Under the pieces are notes generated by a model. That model worked only from the letters and a program-made list of their open reading frames with translations. It was not told the DNA's origin and did not search any database. From the NCBI GenBank assembly GCA_017302655.1, contig JAFLDE010000008.1, forward strand, positions 25,191 through 89,190: DNA of 64,000 bases, in the 5' to 3' direction. The stretch is from Burkholderiales bacterium (GTDB lineage Bacteria; Pseudomonadota; Gammaproteobacteria; Burkholderiales; Burkholderiaceae_C). Shown piece after piece: positions 51,491 through 60,851 of this stretch. Each line of letters begins with the position of its first letter. Position 1 is the stretch's first letter. The position numbers were made by a program, and so were the translations under genes.

Positions 51491-54400
51491 GCCCCAGCGC
51501 CTCGCTCAGGAGGTCTTCGTCGATCGGCACGCGGCTGGCAGCGCCTTCAAAGAACAAGGGCTTGCGCGGTTTGGCACCGACCTCGTTCATCGTCGCCGCG
51601 TCGAACAAGCGGCCGCCTTGCATGACCTGCAGCACGCGGTCGGACTGGCGGATGTCGCGGCTCGGGTCGCCGTCGATCAGCACCACATCAGCAAGCTTGC
51701 CGACCGCCAGCGAGCCGAGGTCCTTGTCAAGCCCCAGCACCTGCGCCGGATTGAGCGTGGCGGCCCGAAGCGCCTCCAGCGGCGTGGCGCCGCCCAGGCC
51801 CAGCATCCACATCTCCCAATGCGCGCCCAGGCCCTCGCGCTGGCCGTGCGCGCCGATGCTGACCTTCACGCCGGCGCGCATCAGCTGCACGGCCGTCTTG
51901 GCCACCTGCAGGATGTTGTAGTCGGTCTCCGGCGCCACCGGCCGGCGCACCGCGCGCGCCTGCAAGAGCGTGGGCGGCACGTACTTCGACAGCAGCGGGT
52001 GCCGCCACACGTCGGTGTGCGCGTACCAGTAGTGTTCGCCGTCCAGGCCGCCATAGCCAACGTTGAGGGTCGGCGTGTAGCCCACCTGCTGCGCGGACCA
52101 CAGCTGCACCACGTCCTCGTAGACCTTGGCGATGGGCAGCGCGTGCTCCACCGTGGTGTGGCCGTCGACGATCTGGTTCATGTTCAGCTGGAACAGGGAC
52201 GCGCCCTCGGGCACCACGTTCATGCCGGTCTGCCGGCCCGCTTCGACGATCTGCTGGCGCTGGTCGCGGCGAGGCTGGTTGTAGCTCTTGACGCTGATCG
52301 CGCCCGAGGCCTTCATGCGCTTGAGGTGGCTGAGCGCGTCCTCATAGCTGTTGACCACCGCCATGAAGTCTGACTTCGCGCCGTAGAGGATGGTGCCGGT
52401 GCTGAAGATGCGCGGCGCCACCAGCAGGCCGGCGCGCTGCATCTCGGCCTGGGTGTGGATGTCGCTGGTGCGGTTGCTCGGGTCGTGGAGGGTGGTCACG
52501 CCGAAGGCCAGGCTGGCGAGGTTGACCCAGCTTTGCTGCGGGATGAACTGCGTCTCGCCCATGGCGCCGTGCCAGTGGGCGTCGATGAAACCGGGCACCA
52601 GGGTCTTGCCGGCGGCTTCGACGACGCGCGCTCCCGCCGGCACGGCCACCTGGCCACGCCGGCCCACCGCGGTGATGCGATCCCCTTCGACGACGAGCAC
52701 GCCGTCCTCGATCACCTCGTCGCCCTTCATGGTGACAATGCGCGCGCCCACGAAGACGGTGCGGCCGGAGGGTTTGGCCATGGCCTGCTGGAAGCCGATG
52801 GCCTGCCCCTGCTCGCTGGGCTTGAAGCCCTTCTCGTAGGCGCTGTCGAGCGGCACGGTGAAGAGCTGCTCGCCCAGGGCGTAGCGCAGTTGGCGGCTGT
52901 CGCCGCTCCAGTGGAGGGACTCACCGGCGTTGGCGTCCAGTTGGCGCTGCGGCAGGCTGTCGGTCTTGGCCGACAGGCTGATGGACTTGCCGCTGGCCGG
53001 CAAGGGCACGACGTAGGTGCGGAAGCGCTCGACGAAGCCCAGCCAACGCCCGTCCGGCGAGACCGCGAACTCGCTCGCGAACTCGCTGCGTGCCACTTCC
53101 AGCTCCTGGCGCTCAGACAGATCGACGCGCAGCAGCTTGTGGTGGCCGTCGACCTCGCCGGTCGAGGCGTAGCGGGTGAAGAACAGCGATTCGCTGTCCA
53201 GGCCCCATTGCGGGCTGTGGCCGTCGCGGCTGATGCGCACCAGACCTTCGCCCGGCTGGCCGTCGGCGCGCTGCACGAACACTCCCTGCCCCAGGCCCTG
53301 CCAGGGCGTGGTGAGGTAGCCGCCGCGCAGCTTGGTGAAGGCGATGCGCCGGCCGTCCGGGCTCAGGCGCGGATGCAGGTATTTGCCGCCCTGCTCGGTG
53401 AGCCGGCGCTCCTTGCCGCTGGCCAGCTCGCGCAGCATGACGTGGCCCAGGCGCTCGTCGTGCCAGGTCGAATACACAAGGTGGCGGCCGTCGCGCGAGA
53501 AGCTCGGGTAGAGCTCGAAGTGCTCGTTCTGCGTGGTCAGCCGGCGCGACTGGCCGTCGGGCAAGGTCTTCAGGTAGAGGTGGCCCAGCGCCGAATACAC
53601 CACCTGCCGGCCATCGGGCGAGGTCTGCACCCAGCGCAGCTGCTTCACCGGGAAGCGCTCGGGCGCCACTTCGGTGACCACGCGCAGGGGCTCGCGCACC
53701 TCGCGCTGGTGCTGCACGCGGAAGGAGATCTCGCGGGCCTGCGCCGGCGTGGCGAAGGGGTCGACGTTCCACAGCTTGCCGCGCGCCCACACGACGATGC
53801 GCTTGGCGTCCGGCGTCCAGGCGAAACCGGGGTAGACGCCGTGGATGGACCAGGCCTCCTGCAGGTCGCGCTCCAGCGGCCCGAGGCCTGCCGCGTTCAC
53901 CGCCCACTCACGCCCGCTGCGCAGGTCTTTCAAGAAGAGCAGGCTTTGCTGCACGTCCTGGCCGTCTCGCGCGCGGCGCACGAAGGCCAGGTAGCGGCCA
54001 TCCGGTGAAGGCGTGGGCCGGATCGCACCGCCCGGGCCCTGCACGAAGGGCTCGCTGGAGCCGTCGCGCAGGTCCTGCCGCATGATGCGGAAGATCTCGG
54101 CGTTGCTGTTCTTGTTGTACTCGAACACCCGACCCGGCGTGGCGTCCATCGAGTAGTAGAGGTGCCTGCCATCGGGCGAGACCGCGGGCTCGCCAAGATC
54201 CTTCTGCCAGGTCGGTTTCTCGTTGAGCTGCACCCCCTTGCCACCTTGCAGGTGGAACATCCAGATCTCTCCGCTGCCCATCGAGCGCGTGCCGCTGTAG
54301 TGCTTGCGTGCCAGGATGTACTGGCCGCTCGGATGCCAGACCGGGTTGTTGAGCAGGCGGAAGTCCTCGCTGGTTAGTGCCTTGGCCTCGCTACCGTCGG

Positions 54401-54764
54401 CCTTCATGGTCCAGACGTTCTCGCCGCCGCCGGCGTCGCTGACGAAGGCGATGTGCCGGCCGTCGGGCGACCAGCGCGGCTGCATCTCCCAGGCGATGCT
54501 GGTGGTGAGCGGCTTGGCGTCGCCGCCCGCGAGGGGCAGCAGGTACAGGTCGCCGAGCAGGTCGAAGACCAGGCTCTTGCCGTCGGGGCTCACGTCCACA
54601 CCCATCCAGCTGCCGCTGCGCACGTCCAGCGGCACGTTGCGCGACACGCCCGGCGGCTGGTTGACGTTCCAGGAAGACTTGCTGGGGGTTTGCGCATGGG
54701 CGCCGGAGCCATGGCTGATGGCCAGGGCCAGCGCTGCCGCGCCGATCAAAGTGGCTGGGGTCAT
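51468..54764 (-). CDS. Exported TolB-like beta-propeller / amidohydrolase fusion protein
   Basis: Protein of 1098 residues with signal peptide MTPATLIGAAALALAISHG to GAHAQ. Residues about 50-660 hold repeated WD40-like/TolB blades (SPDGKSLVF, SPDGRHIAF, SPDGRYLAF, SPDGRRIAF). Residues about 680-1075 are an amidohydrolase (imidazolonepropionase-like) domain: VPGFIDAHWHGAMG with His730 and His732, TTVEHALP, SIGAHGQREGLGAHWEMW and LGSLAVGKLADVVLID. It probably hydrolyses a cyclic amide or peptide in the periplasm. It overlaps the S10 peptidase gene, and the pair forms a peptide-degrading operon. Confidence 0.9.
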   Translation of the reverse strand: MTPATLIGAAALALAISHGSGAHAQTPSKSSWNVNQPPGVSRNVPLDVRSGSWMGVDVSPDGKSLVFDLLGDLYLLPLAGGDAKPLTTSIAWEMQPRWSPDGRHIAFVSDAGGGENVWTMKADGSEAKALTSEDFRLLNNPVWHPSGQYILARKHYSGTRSMGSGEIWMFHLQGGKGVQLNEKPTWQKDLGEPAVSPDGRHLYYSMDATPGRVFEYNKNSNAEIFRIMRQDLRDGSSEPFVQGPGGAIRPTPSPDGRYLAFVRRARDGQDVQQSLLFLKDLRSGREWAVNAAGLGPLERDLQEAWSIHGVYPGFAWTPDAKRIVVWARGKLWNVDPFATPAQAREISFRVQHQREVREPLRVVTEVAPERFPVKQLRWVQTSPDGRQVVYSALGHLYLKTLPDGQSRRLTTQNEHFELYPSFSRDGRHLVYSTWHDERLGHVMLRELASGKERRLTEQGGKYLHPRLSPDGRRIAFTKLRGGYLTTPWQGLGQGVFVQRADGQPGEGLVRISRDGHSPQWGLDSESLFFTRYASTGEVDGHHKLLRVDLSERQELEVARSEFASEFAVSPDGRWLGFVERFRTYVVPLPASGKSISLSAKTDSLPQRQLDANAGESLHWSGDSRQLRYALGEQLFTVPLDSAYEKGFKPSEQGQAIGFQQAMAKPSGRTVFVGARIVTMKGDEVIEDGVLVVEGDRITAVGRRGQVAVPAGARVVEAAGKTLVPGFIDAHWHGAMGETQFIPQQSWVNLASLAFGVTTLHDPSNRTSDIHTQAEMQRAGLLVAPRIFSTGTILYGAKSDFMAVVNSYEDALSHLKRMKASGAISVKSYNQPRRDQRQQIVEAGRQTGMNVVPEGASLFQLNMNQIVDGHTTVEHALPIAKVYEDVVQLWSAQQVGYTPTLNVGYGGLDGEHYWYAHTDVWRHPLLSKYVPPTLLQARAVRRPVAPETDYNILQVAKTAVQLMRAGVKVSIGAHGQREGLGAHWEMWMLGLGGATPLEALRAATLNPAQVLGLDKDLGSLAVGKLADVVLIDGDPSRDIRQSDRVLQVMQGGRLFDAATMNEVGAKPRKPLFFEGAASRVPIDEDLLSEALGHGHACVH

Positions 54765-54825
54765 CCCAGGACCTTACCGCCGCTGCCGGCCCGCGCAGGG
54801 CAGGACCTTCGCGGGGTGCAGGAGG

Positions 54826-55650
54826 TCATGCCTGCCAGGCGGCGGTGTCGACTCGGTAGTAGGCGGCCAGTTCGCGGTATAGCGCCGGGTGCAGGGCCGC
54901 CATCTCGCGGCCGCGCTCGAAGTACGCCTCGCTGGCCACGGCGAAGAACTCAGCCGGCTCGCTGGCGCCGTAGGCATCGAGCAAGCCGGCGGGCTCGCCG
55001 CGCGCCAGGCGGCTGCGCAGGGCGTCGAACTCCGCCTGCATGACCGCGCTCCAGCGCGCGTAGGCGGCGGCATCGGGCAGGGGCGGCGCGCCATTGGCGG
55101 CCCCCTTCAATTGGTCGAGTTGGTGTGCGAACTCGTGCAGCACCACGTTGCGGCCGTCTTCCGCGTTGGCCGCACCGGCCAGCACTTCGTCCCAGGCCAG
55201 CACCACCTGCCCGCGCGACCAGCTCTCACCGCTCATCGCCTGCCAGCCCTGGTGCTGCACGCCGGCCGCGTCCACATGGCTGCGCTGCGCCACGAAGGCA
55301 CTGGGGTAGATCAGCACCTCGGCCAGCTGCGGGTAGTAGCCGCGCGTGTGGCCCAGCAGCGGCAGGCAGGCCAGGGCGGCCACCACCACGCGCATCTCCT
55401 CGGTGACGCGCAGACCGGCGCAACCCACGAAGCGCTTTTCGCGCAAGAAGACCTGCATCAGGCCCTTCAGGCGCAGTTGCAGGTCGGCGGGCAGGCGCGC
55501 GATGAGCGGCACGCGACGGCGCAGCACGCGGCGCCAGGCGCTGGGCAAGGGTTCACGCCGCCAGCGCGCGCGCCGCACAGAACGCTGCCAAGGCTCGACC
55601 AGCCACCAGGCGGCCAACAACAGGGGTGGGACAAGGAGCAGCCAGGCCAT
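54826..55650 (-). CDS. mtfA: MtfA-like zinc-dependent peptidase
   Basis: Protein of 274 residues of the MtfA (DgsA anti-repressor) family. An N-terminal membrane segment (MAWLLLVPPLLLAAWWLV) is followed by RLPADLQLRLKGLMQVFLRE and KRFVGCAGLRVTEEMRVVVA. The metallopeptidase motif HEFAH is at residues 172-176 in NVVLHEFAHQLDQLKGAANG, and the downstream ligand Glu lies in EPAEFFAVASEAYFE. In enterics MtfA acts on the Mlc repressor; here the membrane segment suggests a variant role. The start at 55650 removes an upstream extension that runs into the divergent DUF4395 gene. Confidence 0.9.
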   Translation of the reverse strand: MAWLLLVPPLLLAAWWLVEPWQRSVRRARWRREPLPSAWRRVLRRRVPLIARLPADLQLRLKGLMQVFLREKRFVGCAGLRVTEEMRVVVAALACLPLLGHTRGYYPQLAEVLIYPSAFVAQRSHVDAAGVQHQGWQAMSGESWSRGQVVLAWDEVLAGAANAEDGRNVVLHEFAHQLDQLKGAANGAPPLPDAAAYARWSAVMQAEFDALRSRLARGEPAGLLDAYGASEPAEFFAVASEAYFERGREMAALHPALYRELAAYYRVDTAAWQA

Positions 55651-55690
55651 GACGCCTGCATCTGAGGCGCCGGCCCGGCAATTCAAGACA

Positions 55691-56128
55691 ATGCAGGCCA
55701 TGCTTCGCTTCGACCTGCCCCGCGTCCCCGCCCATGTCATCCGACTGGAGGCCTTCCTAACCTGCGTCATCAGCCTGCTGGCGTTGGCACTGCAACAGCC
55801 TTGGCTGATGCTGCTGCTGGTGCTGCTGGGCTTCGTGCGCGGCTTTTTCGGCCACCACCGCGAGCCGCTGCACCGCTGGCTGCGGGCCATGGCCGAATCG
55901 CGGGGTTGGGGCGGCAAGCTGGAAGACGTGGGCGCCAAGATGTTCGCTGCGAAGGTGCTGTTCCTGGCGGCCGCGGTGTCCCTGGGCCTGGCCTTGGCGG
56001 GCAGCCCGCTCTGGCAGGTGCCGGCCGGCGTGCTGGTGCTGTTCAGCTTCCTGGAGTGGGCGTTCGCCTTCTGCGCCGGTTGCTGGGCCTACGGCGTCTG
56101 GTACCGCGTGTTCCCGCCCAAGGCTTGA
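55691..56128 (+). CDS. DUF4395 membrane protein
   Basis: Membrane protein of about 145 residues with four hydrophobic segments: VIRLEAFLTCVISLLALALQ, WLMLLLVLLGFVRGFF, VLFLAAAVSLGLALAGS and a last segment with FCAGCWAYGVWY. The segment FCAGCW and the spacing fit DUF4395, whose function is unknown. Two in-frame ATGs, at 55691 and 55700, are equally possible. It is divergent from mtfA and followed after 12 bp by the TRIC-type channel gene. Confidence 0.8.
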   Translation: MQAMLRFDLPRVPAHVIRLEAFLTCVISLLALALQQPWLMLLLVLLGFVRGFFGHHREPLHRWLRAMAESRGWGGKLEDVGAKMFAAKVLFLAAAVSLGLALAGSPLWQVPAGVLVLFSFLEWAFAFCAGCWAYGVWYRVFPPKA

Positions 56129-56140
56129 AGGCCTGAAGGC

Positions 56141-56776
56141 TTGGTTCTCAACCCCGACGCGCTGCTGAACGCCGCCGAGGCGCTGGCCACCCTGGCCTTC
56201 GCGCTCTCGGGCTTGCTGGCGGCGGCGCGCAAGCGCCTGGACGTGGTGGGTGTGATCGCCGTCGCCGGCCTGGCGGCCTTCGGTGGCGGCACGCTGCGCG
56301 ACGTGTTGCTGGACCGCCGGCCGTTCTACTGGGTGGAGCACAGCGACTGGGTGTGGGCGCTGCTGGCTCTGTGCGTGCTGGCCATGCTGTTCCTGCGCGC
56401 CCGACATCTGGTGGTCACGGCGCGGGCCATGCAGTGGCCGGACGCAGTGGGCCTGGGCCTGTTCAGCGCCAGTGGCACACAGATCGCCCTGGTCTACGGC
56501 ATGCCGCCCTTGATCGCCGTGCTGATGGGCTGCATGACCGCCATCTGCGGCGGCGTGCTGCGCGACATCGTCTGCAACGAGATCCCCTCGGCCTTCCACG
56601 ACCACCGGCCTTACGCGCTGTGTGCCTTCGCGGGAGGCTGGGTGGCCGTGGCCGGCGTGCGCTTCGCCTGGGGCGAGGAAGCCACCTTGCTGGCCGCCAC
56701 CGCAACGGCAACGGGCCTGCGAGCTCTGGCGCTGTGGCGCGACTACGAACTGCCGCCCTGGCGCGTCACGGATTGA
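56141..56776 (+). CDS. Trimeric intracellular cation channel family protein (UPF0126/YicG-like)
   Basis: Membrane protein of 211 residues with about seven hydrophobic segments in two repeats. The glycine-rich signatures GLAAFGGGTLRDVLLDRRPF and MGCMTAICGGVLRDIVCNEI are diagnostic of the bacterial TRIC/UPF0126 family, which forms cation channels. The start is a TTG (LVLNPDALLNAAEAL) with an AAGG site about 9 nt upstream; no ATG is available at this point. It is likely co-transcribed with DUF4395. Confidence 0.88.
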   Translation: MVLNPDALLNAAEALATLAFALSGLLAAARKRLDVVGVIAVAGLAAFGGGTLRDVLLDRRPFYWVEHSDWVWALLALCVLAMLFLRARHLVVTARAMQWPDAVGLGLFSASGTQIALVYGMPPLIAVLMGCMTAICGGVLRDIVCNEIPSAFHDHRPYALCAFAGGWVAVAGVRFAWGEEATLLAATATATGLRALALWRDYELPPWRVTD

Positions 56777-56792
56777 GGCCCTCCAAGCGCCA

Positions 56793-56810
56793 CCCCCGCG
56801 TCTTCGGGGG
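56793..56810 (+). terminator. GC hairpin after the TRIC-type gene
   Basis: CCCCCG-CGTCTT-CGGGGG is a 6-bp stem 16 nt after the stop codon. It lacks a T-run, so it is a weak or factor-assisted terminator at best. Confidence 0.4.
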
Positions 56811-56872
56811 CTGCGGACGACGCGTGGCTCGCCAAAATGCCAACCCTTGCCTACTGACACCAAGGAAGCTTC

Positions 56873-57487
56873 ATGAAGTTCATCATGGCCACTGCCTCGC
56901 TGCTTCTCGCTGGCCCAGTCCATGCCATGACGGTATTGAATTTCGACGGGGACATTTGCTCGGCGGCTATCGATGGCAGCGGCGCGAAGATCGCCTGCAT
57001 CAACGGTCGACACATCAATCAGTCCTATGGTGACGGCGACGGTGTCAATCTGAGCTATTTCGACAAGACTGTGTCCTCGACGTCGATGAGCTTCTGGGGC
57101 GACTCCTACAGCGGCATGAGCAACGTCGCTTACGGCGGGGTCGATCCCTACATCAAGATCGAAGGCGCTGTGACCCTTCACAGCTTCGACCTGGGCGCCT
57201 GGCCCAATGCCGACCGTATGACGCAAGTGAGGGTGATCGACCTGGCCAACATGTTCACCGTGCTGAACCTGGAAGGCATCACAGTCCTCGGCTCGACACC
57301 CAGCCACTTCGAAATCAATGCCAGTTCAACTGCCGGCTTCCTGATCGGTTTCGGGCCGGACGGATTCAACGTCGGCATCGACAACATCGCCTTTACCGCC
57401 GGTGTGGTGCCAGAGCCCGCCAATTGGGCACTGCTGGTGGCCGGTCTGGGCCTGCTCGGCACCTTGACCCGGCGCCGCCCGCGCTGA
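56873..57487 (+). CDS. PEP-CTERM sorting domain-containing protein (short)
   Basis: Exported protein of 204 residues. A short signal peptide (MKFIMATASLLLAGPVHA) and a beta-rich body containing GVDPYIKIEGAVTLHSFDLG and FNVGIDNIAFTAG are followed by VPEPANWALLVAGLGLLGTL and TRRRPR, a standard PEP-CTERM anchor. The body looks like a lectin-like or choice-of-anchor type beta-sandwich, but I cannot name the family. AAGGAAGC precedes the ATG. Two Cys in the mature part (DICSAAID and IACING) could form a disulfide. Confidence 0.88.
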   Translation: MKFIMATASLLLAGPVHAMTVLNFDGDICSAAIDGSGAKIACINGRHINQSYGDGDGVNLSYFDKTVSSTSMSFWGDSYSGMSNVAYGGVDPYIKIEGAVTLHSFDLGAWPNADRMTQVRVIDLANMFTVLNLEGITVLGSTPSHFEINASSTAGFLIGFGPDGFNVGIDNIAFTAGVVPEPANWALLVAGLGLLGTLTRRRPR

Positions 57488-57653
57488 GGCTTGGGCCATC
57501 CAAAGCAAAGGCTGCGGCGATCCTGCAAGCCCCCAGAAGCAACTGCCAAGAGGATTGCCGCGCACCTGCGGTGAACTGACGCCACTTTGACATCTCAGGC
57601 TGCGCGGGAACGCGTCTGCGTGTCAGACCAAGAAGTGCCGGCGAGCGGGCACC

Positions 57654-58913
57654 TTACAAGGAGGGCCGGCCTGTGAGGGACCCATCCGTCCCGCCGGGAG
57701 CTGAGCCGGTACGTGGCAGTTGATCCTGGCGATCCCAACCGAAGAAGCTGCGCACCGCCTCGCGCTGCGCGAGTGCGTCCTTGGCGCCGAGTTCGATCAA
57801 GGCATTCACGTACCCCGGCACAAAGAGCAGGTAGGAAGCCAGCGCGCTGCCCGTCGCCGCCCTGCCTTTTCCTCGCACGCCCACGGCGCCGAGCAAGGCG
57901 CGGATCGGCCCCGGCAGCTCATGCTGGTGCTCACCGGCCAGTTCATCCAGGCGGCGGCTGGGCGCGATCACCAGCACGTCGATCGCCCGCAGCGGCGTGC
58001 CCGCACGCTGCTCGGGGGTCAGTAGCGCCAGCGTCTTGTTGATGCGCTGCGCGCGTTCGATGTCCGTGGAGAGCGCGTCCAGGAAGATGCTGGACATCGC
58101 ATGTCCGGCGATGTGTGCCAGGCCCGGTGCCCCATCCAGCCTGCGCTGGGCGGTCTGCTGCCGTGCTTCCTGCATGCGCCCGGCGCCGATCACGAACACC
58201 CGTTCAGCGCCCAGGTGCACGGCGGGCGACATGGGCGCGCTTTGCCGCATCGAGCCATCACCCAGCCACTCCGTGCCATCGGCCATCGCCACCGGCTGGG
58301 CGGGAAAGATGAAGGGAATGGCGCTGGAAGCAACCAGGTGATCCAGGGTGATCGGCCCTGGCACCGCGCGGCGCTGCGAGCGCGTCCAGGGCGCCACGCG
58401 CTCACGCGATTGGTAGAAGGTGATGTGCTCGCCGGTCGTGTAGCTGGAGCCACTGATGGCGAGCGCGCGCAGGTGTCCGCGCTCGATCAAACGAGGCAGC
58501 CGCCCCAGGTGGATGTGGTCTTGCAGGAATTCGCGCAACGGGCTGTTGTCCAGCAGGCTGCGCGGCATCGTGCGCCGCCATTTGCGCATGGCCCAGCCCA
58601 CACTCAGCATGGTCATCCAGCGCGAGCCGCTGCGCATCACACCCAACGCGTCAGCGCGGTACACATGTTCCACACCGAGCTGGGCCCACAACTGCCCGAG
58701 CACATCCACCGCGAGCTCGAAGCGGTCGTTCACGCAGGCCAATGCCGCCGAGTTGATGGCCCCGGCCGAGGTGCCCACGAAGATGTCAAAAGGGCTGCCA
58801 CGCACACCCGCTTCGCGCTTGAGCTGGGCCACTGCCTGCAGCACCCCCGCTTGGTAGGCAGCGCGCGCACCGCCTCCCATCAGGACGAGACCGGTGTTGA
58901 CAGGCTGATGCAT
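57654..58913 (-). CDS. Patatin-like phospholipase family protein
   Basis: Lipid acyl hydrolase of 419 residues. The patatin signatures are complete: LVLMGGGARAAYQAGVL (oxyanion loop), the nucleophile Ser49 in FVGTSAGAINSAAL, and the catalytic Asp219 in LGDGSMRQSAP. The C-terminal 150 residues carry extra helices and a Gly/Thr/Pro-rich end. No signal peptide is seen, so it acts in the cytoplasm or at the inner membrane. The ATG at 58913 is used; a GTG one codon upstream is possible. It lies 12 bp downstream of a large PEP-CTERM gene and probably shares its transcript. Confidence 0.92.
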   Translation of the reverse strand: MHQPVNTGLVLMGGGARAAYQAGVLQAVAQLKREAGVRGSPFDIFVGTSAGAINSAALACVNDRFELAVDVLGQLWAQLGVEHVYRADALGVMRSGSRWMTMLSVGWAMRKWRRTMPRSLLDNSPLREFLQDHIHLGRLPRLIERGHLRALAISGSSYTTGEHITFYQSRERVAPWTRSQRRAVPGPITLDHLVASSAIPFIFPAQPVAMADGTEWLGDGSMRQSAPMSPAVHLGAERVFVIGAGRMQEARQQTAQRRLDGAPGLAHIAGHAMSSIFLDALSTDIERAQRINKTLALLTPEQRAGTPLRAIDVLVIAPSRRLDELAGEHQHELPGPIRALLGAVGVRGKGRAATGSALASYLLFVPGYVNALIELGAKDALAQREAVRSFFGWDRQDQLPRTGSAPGGTDGSLTGRPSL

Positions 58914-58925
58914 CACCCCCGAAGG

Positions 58926-60779
58926 CTAGCGCATGGCACGCCGGCGGCAGACCAACCATCCCAAGCCGCCCGCCATCAAGACCCAGGCCGAGGGTTCGGG
59001 CACGGCGCTCACGCCGACCGAGCCGTCGATGGCGAAGCGGCTCAGATCCACCCGGCTCGCGTCCAGCCCCAGCACCTCGATGCGGTAGCTACCCGCCATC
59101 TGCTCAAAGTCCAGCAGGTCGAAGCGCAGCGCCTGCCGGTTGCCGGCCACACCGGGTGCGAAGTGAAGTTCGATGCGCCCGTCCGCCTGCAAGCGGCCGA
59201 TACCGCCGAGGCGATCGAAGGACTCGCCGGCCAGGTCCAGGCGCAGCACGCTGCCGGCGGTGAGCTGCAGATCGCCACCGCCGAACTGCAGGCTGCCCGA
59301 AGGGTCCAGCCGCCCCTGCACCTCGCCACCGCCCGCGATCAGGCCCTGCCCTGCCAGCTCGGCCAGCTGCCAGCTCGCGTCACCCTGGCGCAGCACCGTG
59401 CCGCCTTCCAGCACGAGTGCCTGGGCTTGCAGGCGGGCGCCAGCGCGCATGAGGAGCACGCCCTCGCCCAGCACGCGCAGCTCGCCCTGCAGCGCCAGGG
59501 TGCTGTCGTCCTCGAGCACCAGCAGCGCACCGATCGGCGCATCGCTGCCCCCCAGTTGCAAGGCCGGCAAGGCAAGGGTGCCGCCCTGCCAGTCGAGCTG
59601 TGAACCGGCTGCCAGGCGCAGCGCATCCACCTCGAGCCGCCCGCCGCGCAGGATCAGCTGGCTGCCCGCGTCGCCCTGCAGCTGAGCAACCTGAGCCTGC
59701 GTGCTGCGATCCAGTTGCAAGCTGCCACCTGACGCCAGGCGCATGGACCGCACATCCAGCCGGCTGCCGCCGTCCTGCATCAGCAGGCGGCCACGCGACT
59801 CGACCGTCAGCTCTTCGAAGTGCGCGCCCGCGCCTTCTCGCACCAGCAGCTCGCCGCCGCGCAGATGAACCCTGGCGGTGTCCCGCCACTGGCTGTCCGC
59901 CCCCAGCAGGGTGACAGCGCCGCTGACACTGACATTCCCTCCCTGCGTGGCCAGCTGCGCGCCAGCCGCAATGCGCAGGCGTCCCTCGCCGCCGACCTGC
60001 AGCGGCTCGCCCTGCACCGTCCAGCGCGAGCCCAATCCGCGCACCTCGGAAGCGCGCCCGTTGGGGCCCAGGCCCAGCAGGGCGCCACGGCTGCTGAAGC
60101 TGGCGCCGTCCGACACTTCCAGCCAACCCTGACCGGTCAGCCCCGCGTGCAGCGGCCCGTCCGCGATCCACTCGGTGCGCTGGCCGCTGAGTGACAGCGC
60201 CCCCACGGCGCCCTGCGCCGCCCCGAGGTTGATGCCCTGGCTGCGAATTTGGCGCCCGTCCGCCACGCTGAGATGGGCCGCGCCGCTCACGCCGATCACC
60301 GGCGCCCAGCCGGCGTTGAACTTGATTTCGCCAGCCAGGCGCACATGGCCGGCGTCGACCCGCCAAGCATCCAGCAGCAGGCCGCCGCTGCCTCCGTCCC
60401 AGGTCTGATCGGTTTGCGCGCGGATCTCCAGGCTCACTTGCTGGCGCTGGCCGCTGAAATTGCGCAGCGATCCCTTCAGGCCCAGTGCCTGGCCGCGCAG
60501 GACGAAGGCGCCGGCACCGGGCGCGAAGTCCAGGCCGGACACGCTGAGCGCGCTGAAGTCGTTCTCATTGACCAGGCGCTGGCGGCCAGCGAACACCAGG
60601 TGGTCGCCATCGGCCAACACCGGCCCCAAGGAGGCGTGCAAGCCCCAGTTGCTGACACCCCCTGCTACCGCCCCCCAGCGGGCGGTGTTGGCGCCGCCGT
60701 CCCAGGTGCGGGTGGCGGCAGGGGCTGCGCTGCTGAGCAGCGCGGCCAGGGCGATGGCGAGGGGTTGGCGGGCAAGCAT
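58926..60779 (-). CDS. Large beta-solenoid-like PEP-CTERM protein, copy 2
   Basis: Surface protein of 617 residues. Signal peptide: MLARQPLAIALAALLSSAAP to AAT, followed by RTWDGGANTARWGA. The body is made of degenerate repeats of short strands (patterns like GGxLxVxxGAxLxxxxLxL), as in autotransporter passengers and parallel beta-helices. The C-terminal block GLDASRVDLSRFAIDGSVGV is followed by SAVPEPSAWVLMAGGLGWLV and CRRRAMR, the PEP-CTERM anchor. No beta-barrel is present, so it is not an autotransporter. AGGAG precedes the ATG at 60779. It is paralogous to the 967-residue gene upstream. Confidence 0.85.
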   Translation of the reverse strand: MLARQPLAIALAALLSSAAPAATRTWDGGANTARWGAVAGGVSNWGLHASLGPVLADGDHLVFAGRQRLVNENDFSALSVSGLDFAPGAGAFVLRGQALGLKGSLRNFSGQRQQVSLEIRAQTDQTWDGGSGGLLLDAWRVDAGHVRLAGEIKFNAGWAPVIGVSGAAHLSVADGRQIRSQGINLGAAQGAVGALSLSGQRTEWIADGPLHAGLTGQGWLEVSDGASFSSRGALLGLGPNGRASEVRGLGSRWTVQGEPLQVGGEGRLRIAAGAQLATQGGNVSVSGAVTLLGADSQWRDTARVHLRGGELLVREGAGAHFEELTVESRGRLLMQDGGSRLDVRSMRLASGGSLQLDRSTQAQVAQLQGDAGSQLILRGGRLEVDALRLAAGSQLDWQGGTLALPALQLGGSDAPIGALLVLEDDSTLALQGELRVLGEGVLLMRAGARLQAQALVLEGGTVLRQGDASWQLAELAGQGLIAGGGEVQGRLDPSGSLQFGGGDLQLTAGSVLRLDLAGESFDRLGGIGRLQADGRIELHFAPGVAGNRQALRFDLLDFEQMAGSYRIEVLGLDASRVDLSRFAIDGSVGVSAVPEPSAWVLMAGGLGWLVCRRRAMR

Positions 60780-60851
60780 GCGGCTCTCCTGGTTGGACGG
60801 GGCGTGCCGCCCCATACCCGTTTCAACGCAAAGCCGGGCCATTTGCTATCA
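60777..60851 (-). promoter_or_regulatory. Conserved 75-nt leader of PEP-CTERM copy 2
   Basis: Reading toward the gene: TGATAG (its TGA is the upstream gene's stop), 5 nt, GGCCC, 7 nt, CGTTGA, then hairpin GGGGCG-GCA-CGCCCC, GGAG ribosome site and ATG. All blocks lie at the same distance from the ATG as in the leader of copy 1. Confidence 0.6.
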
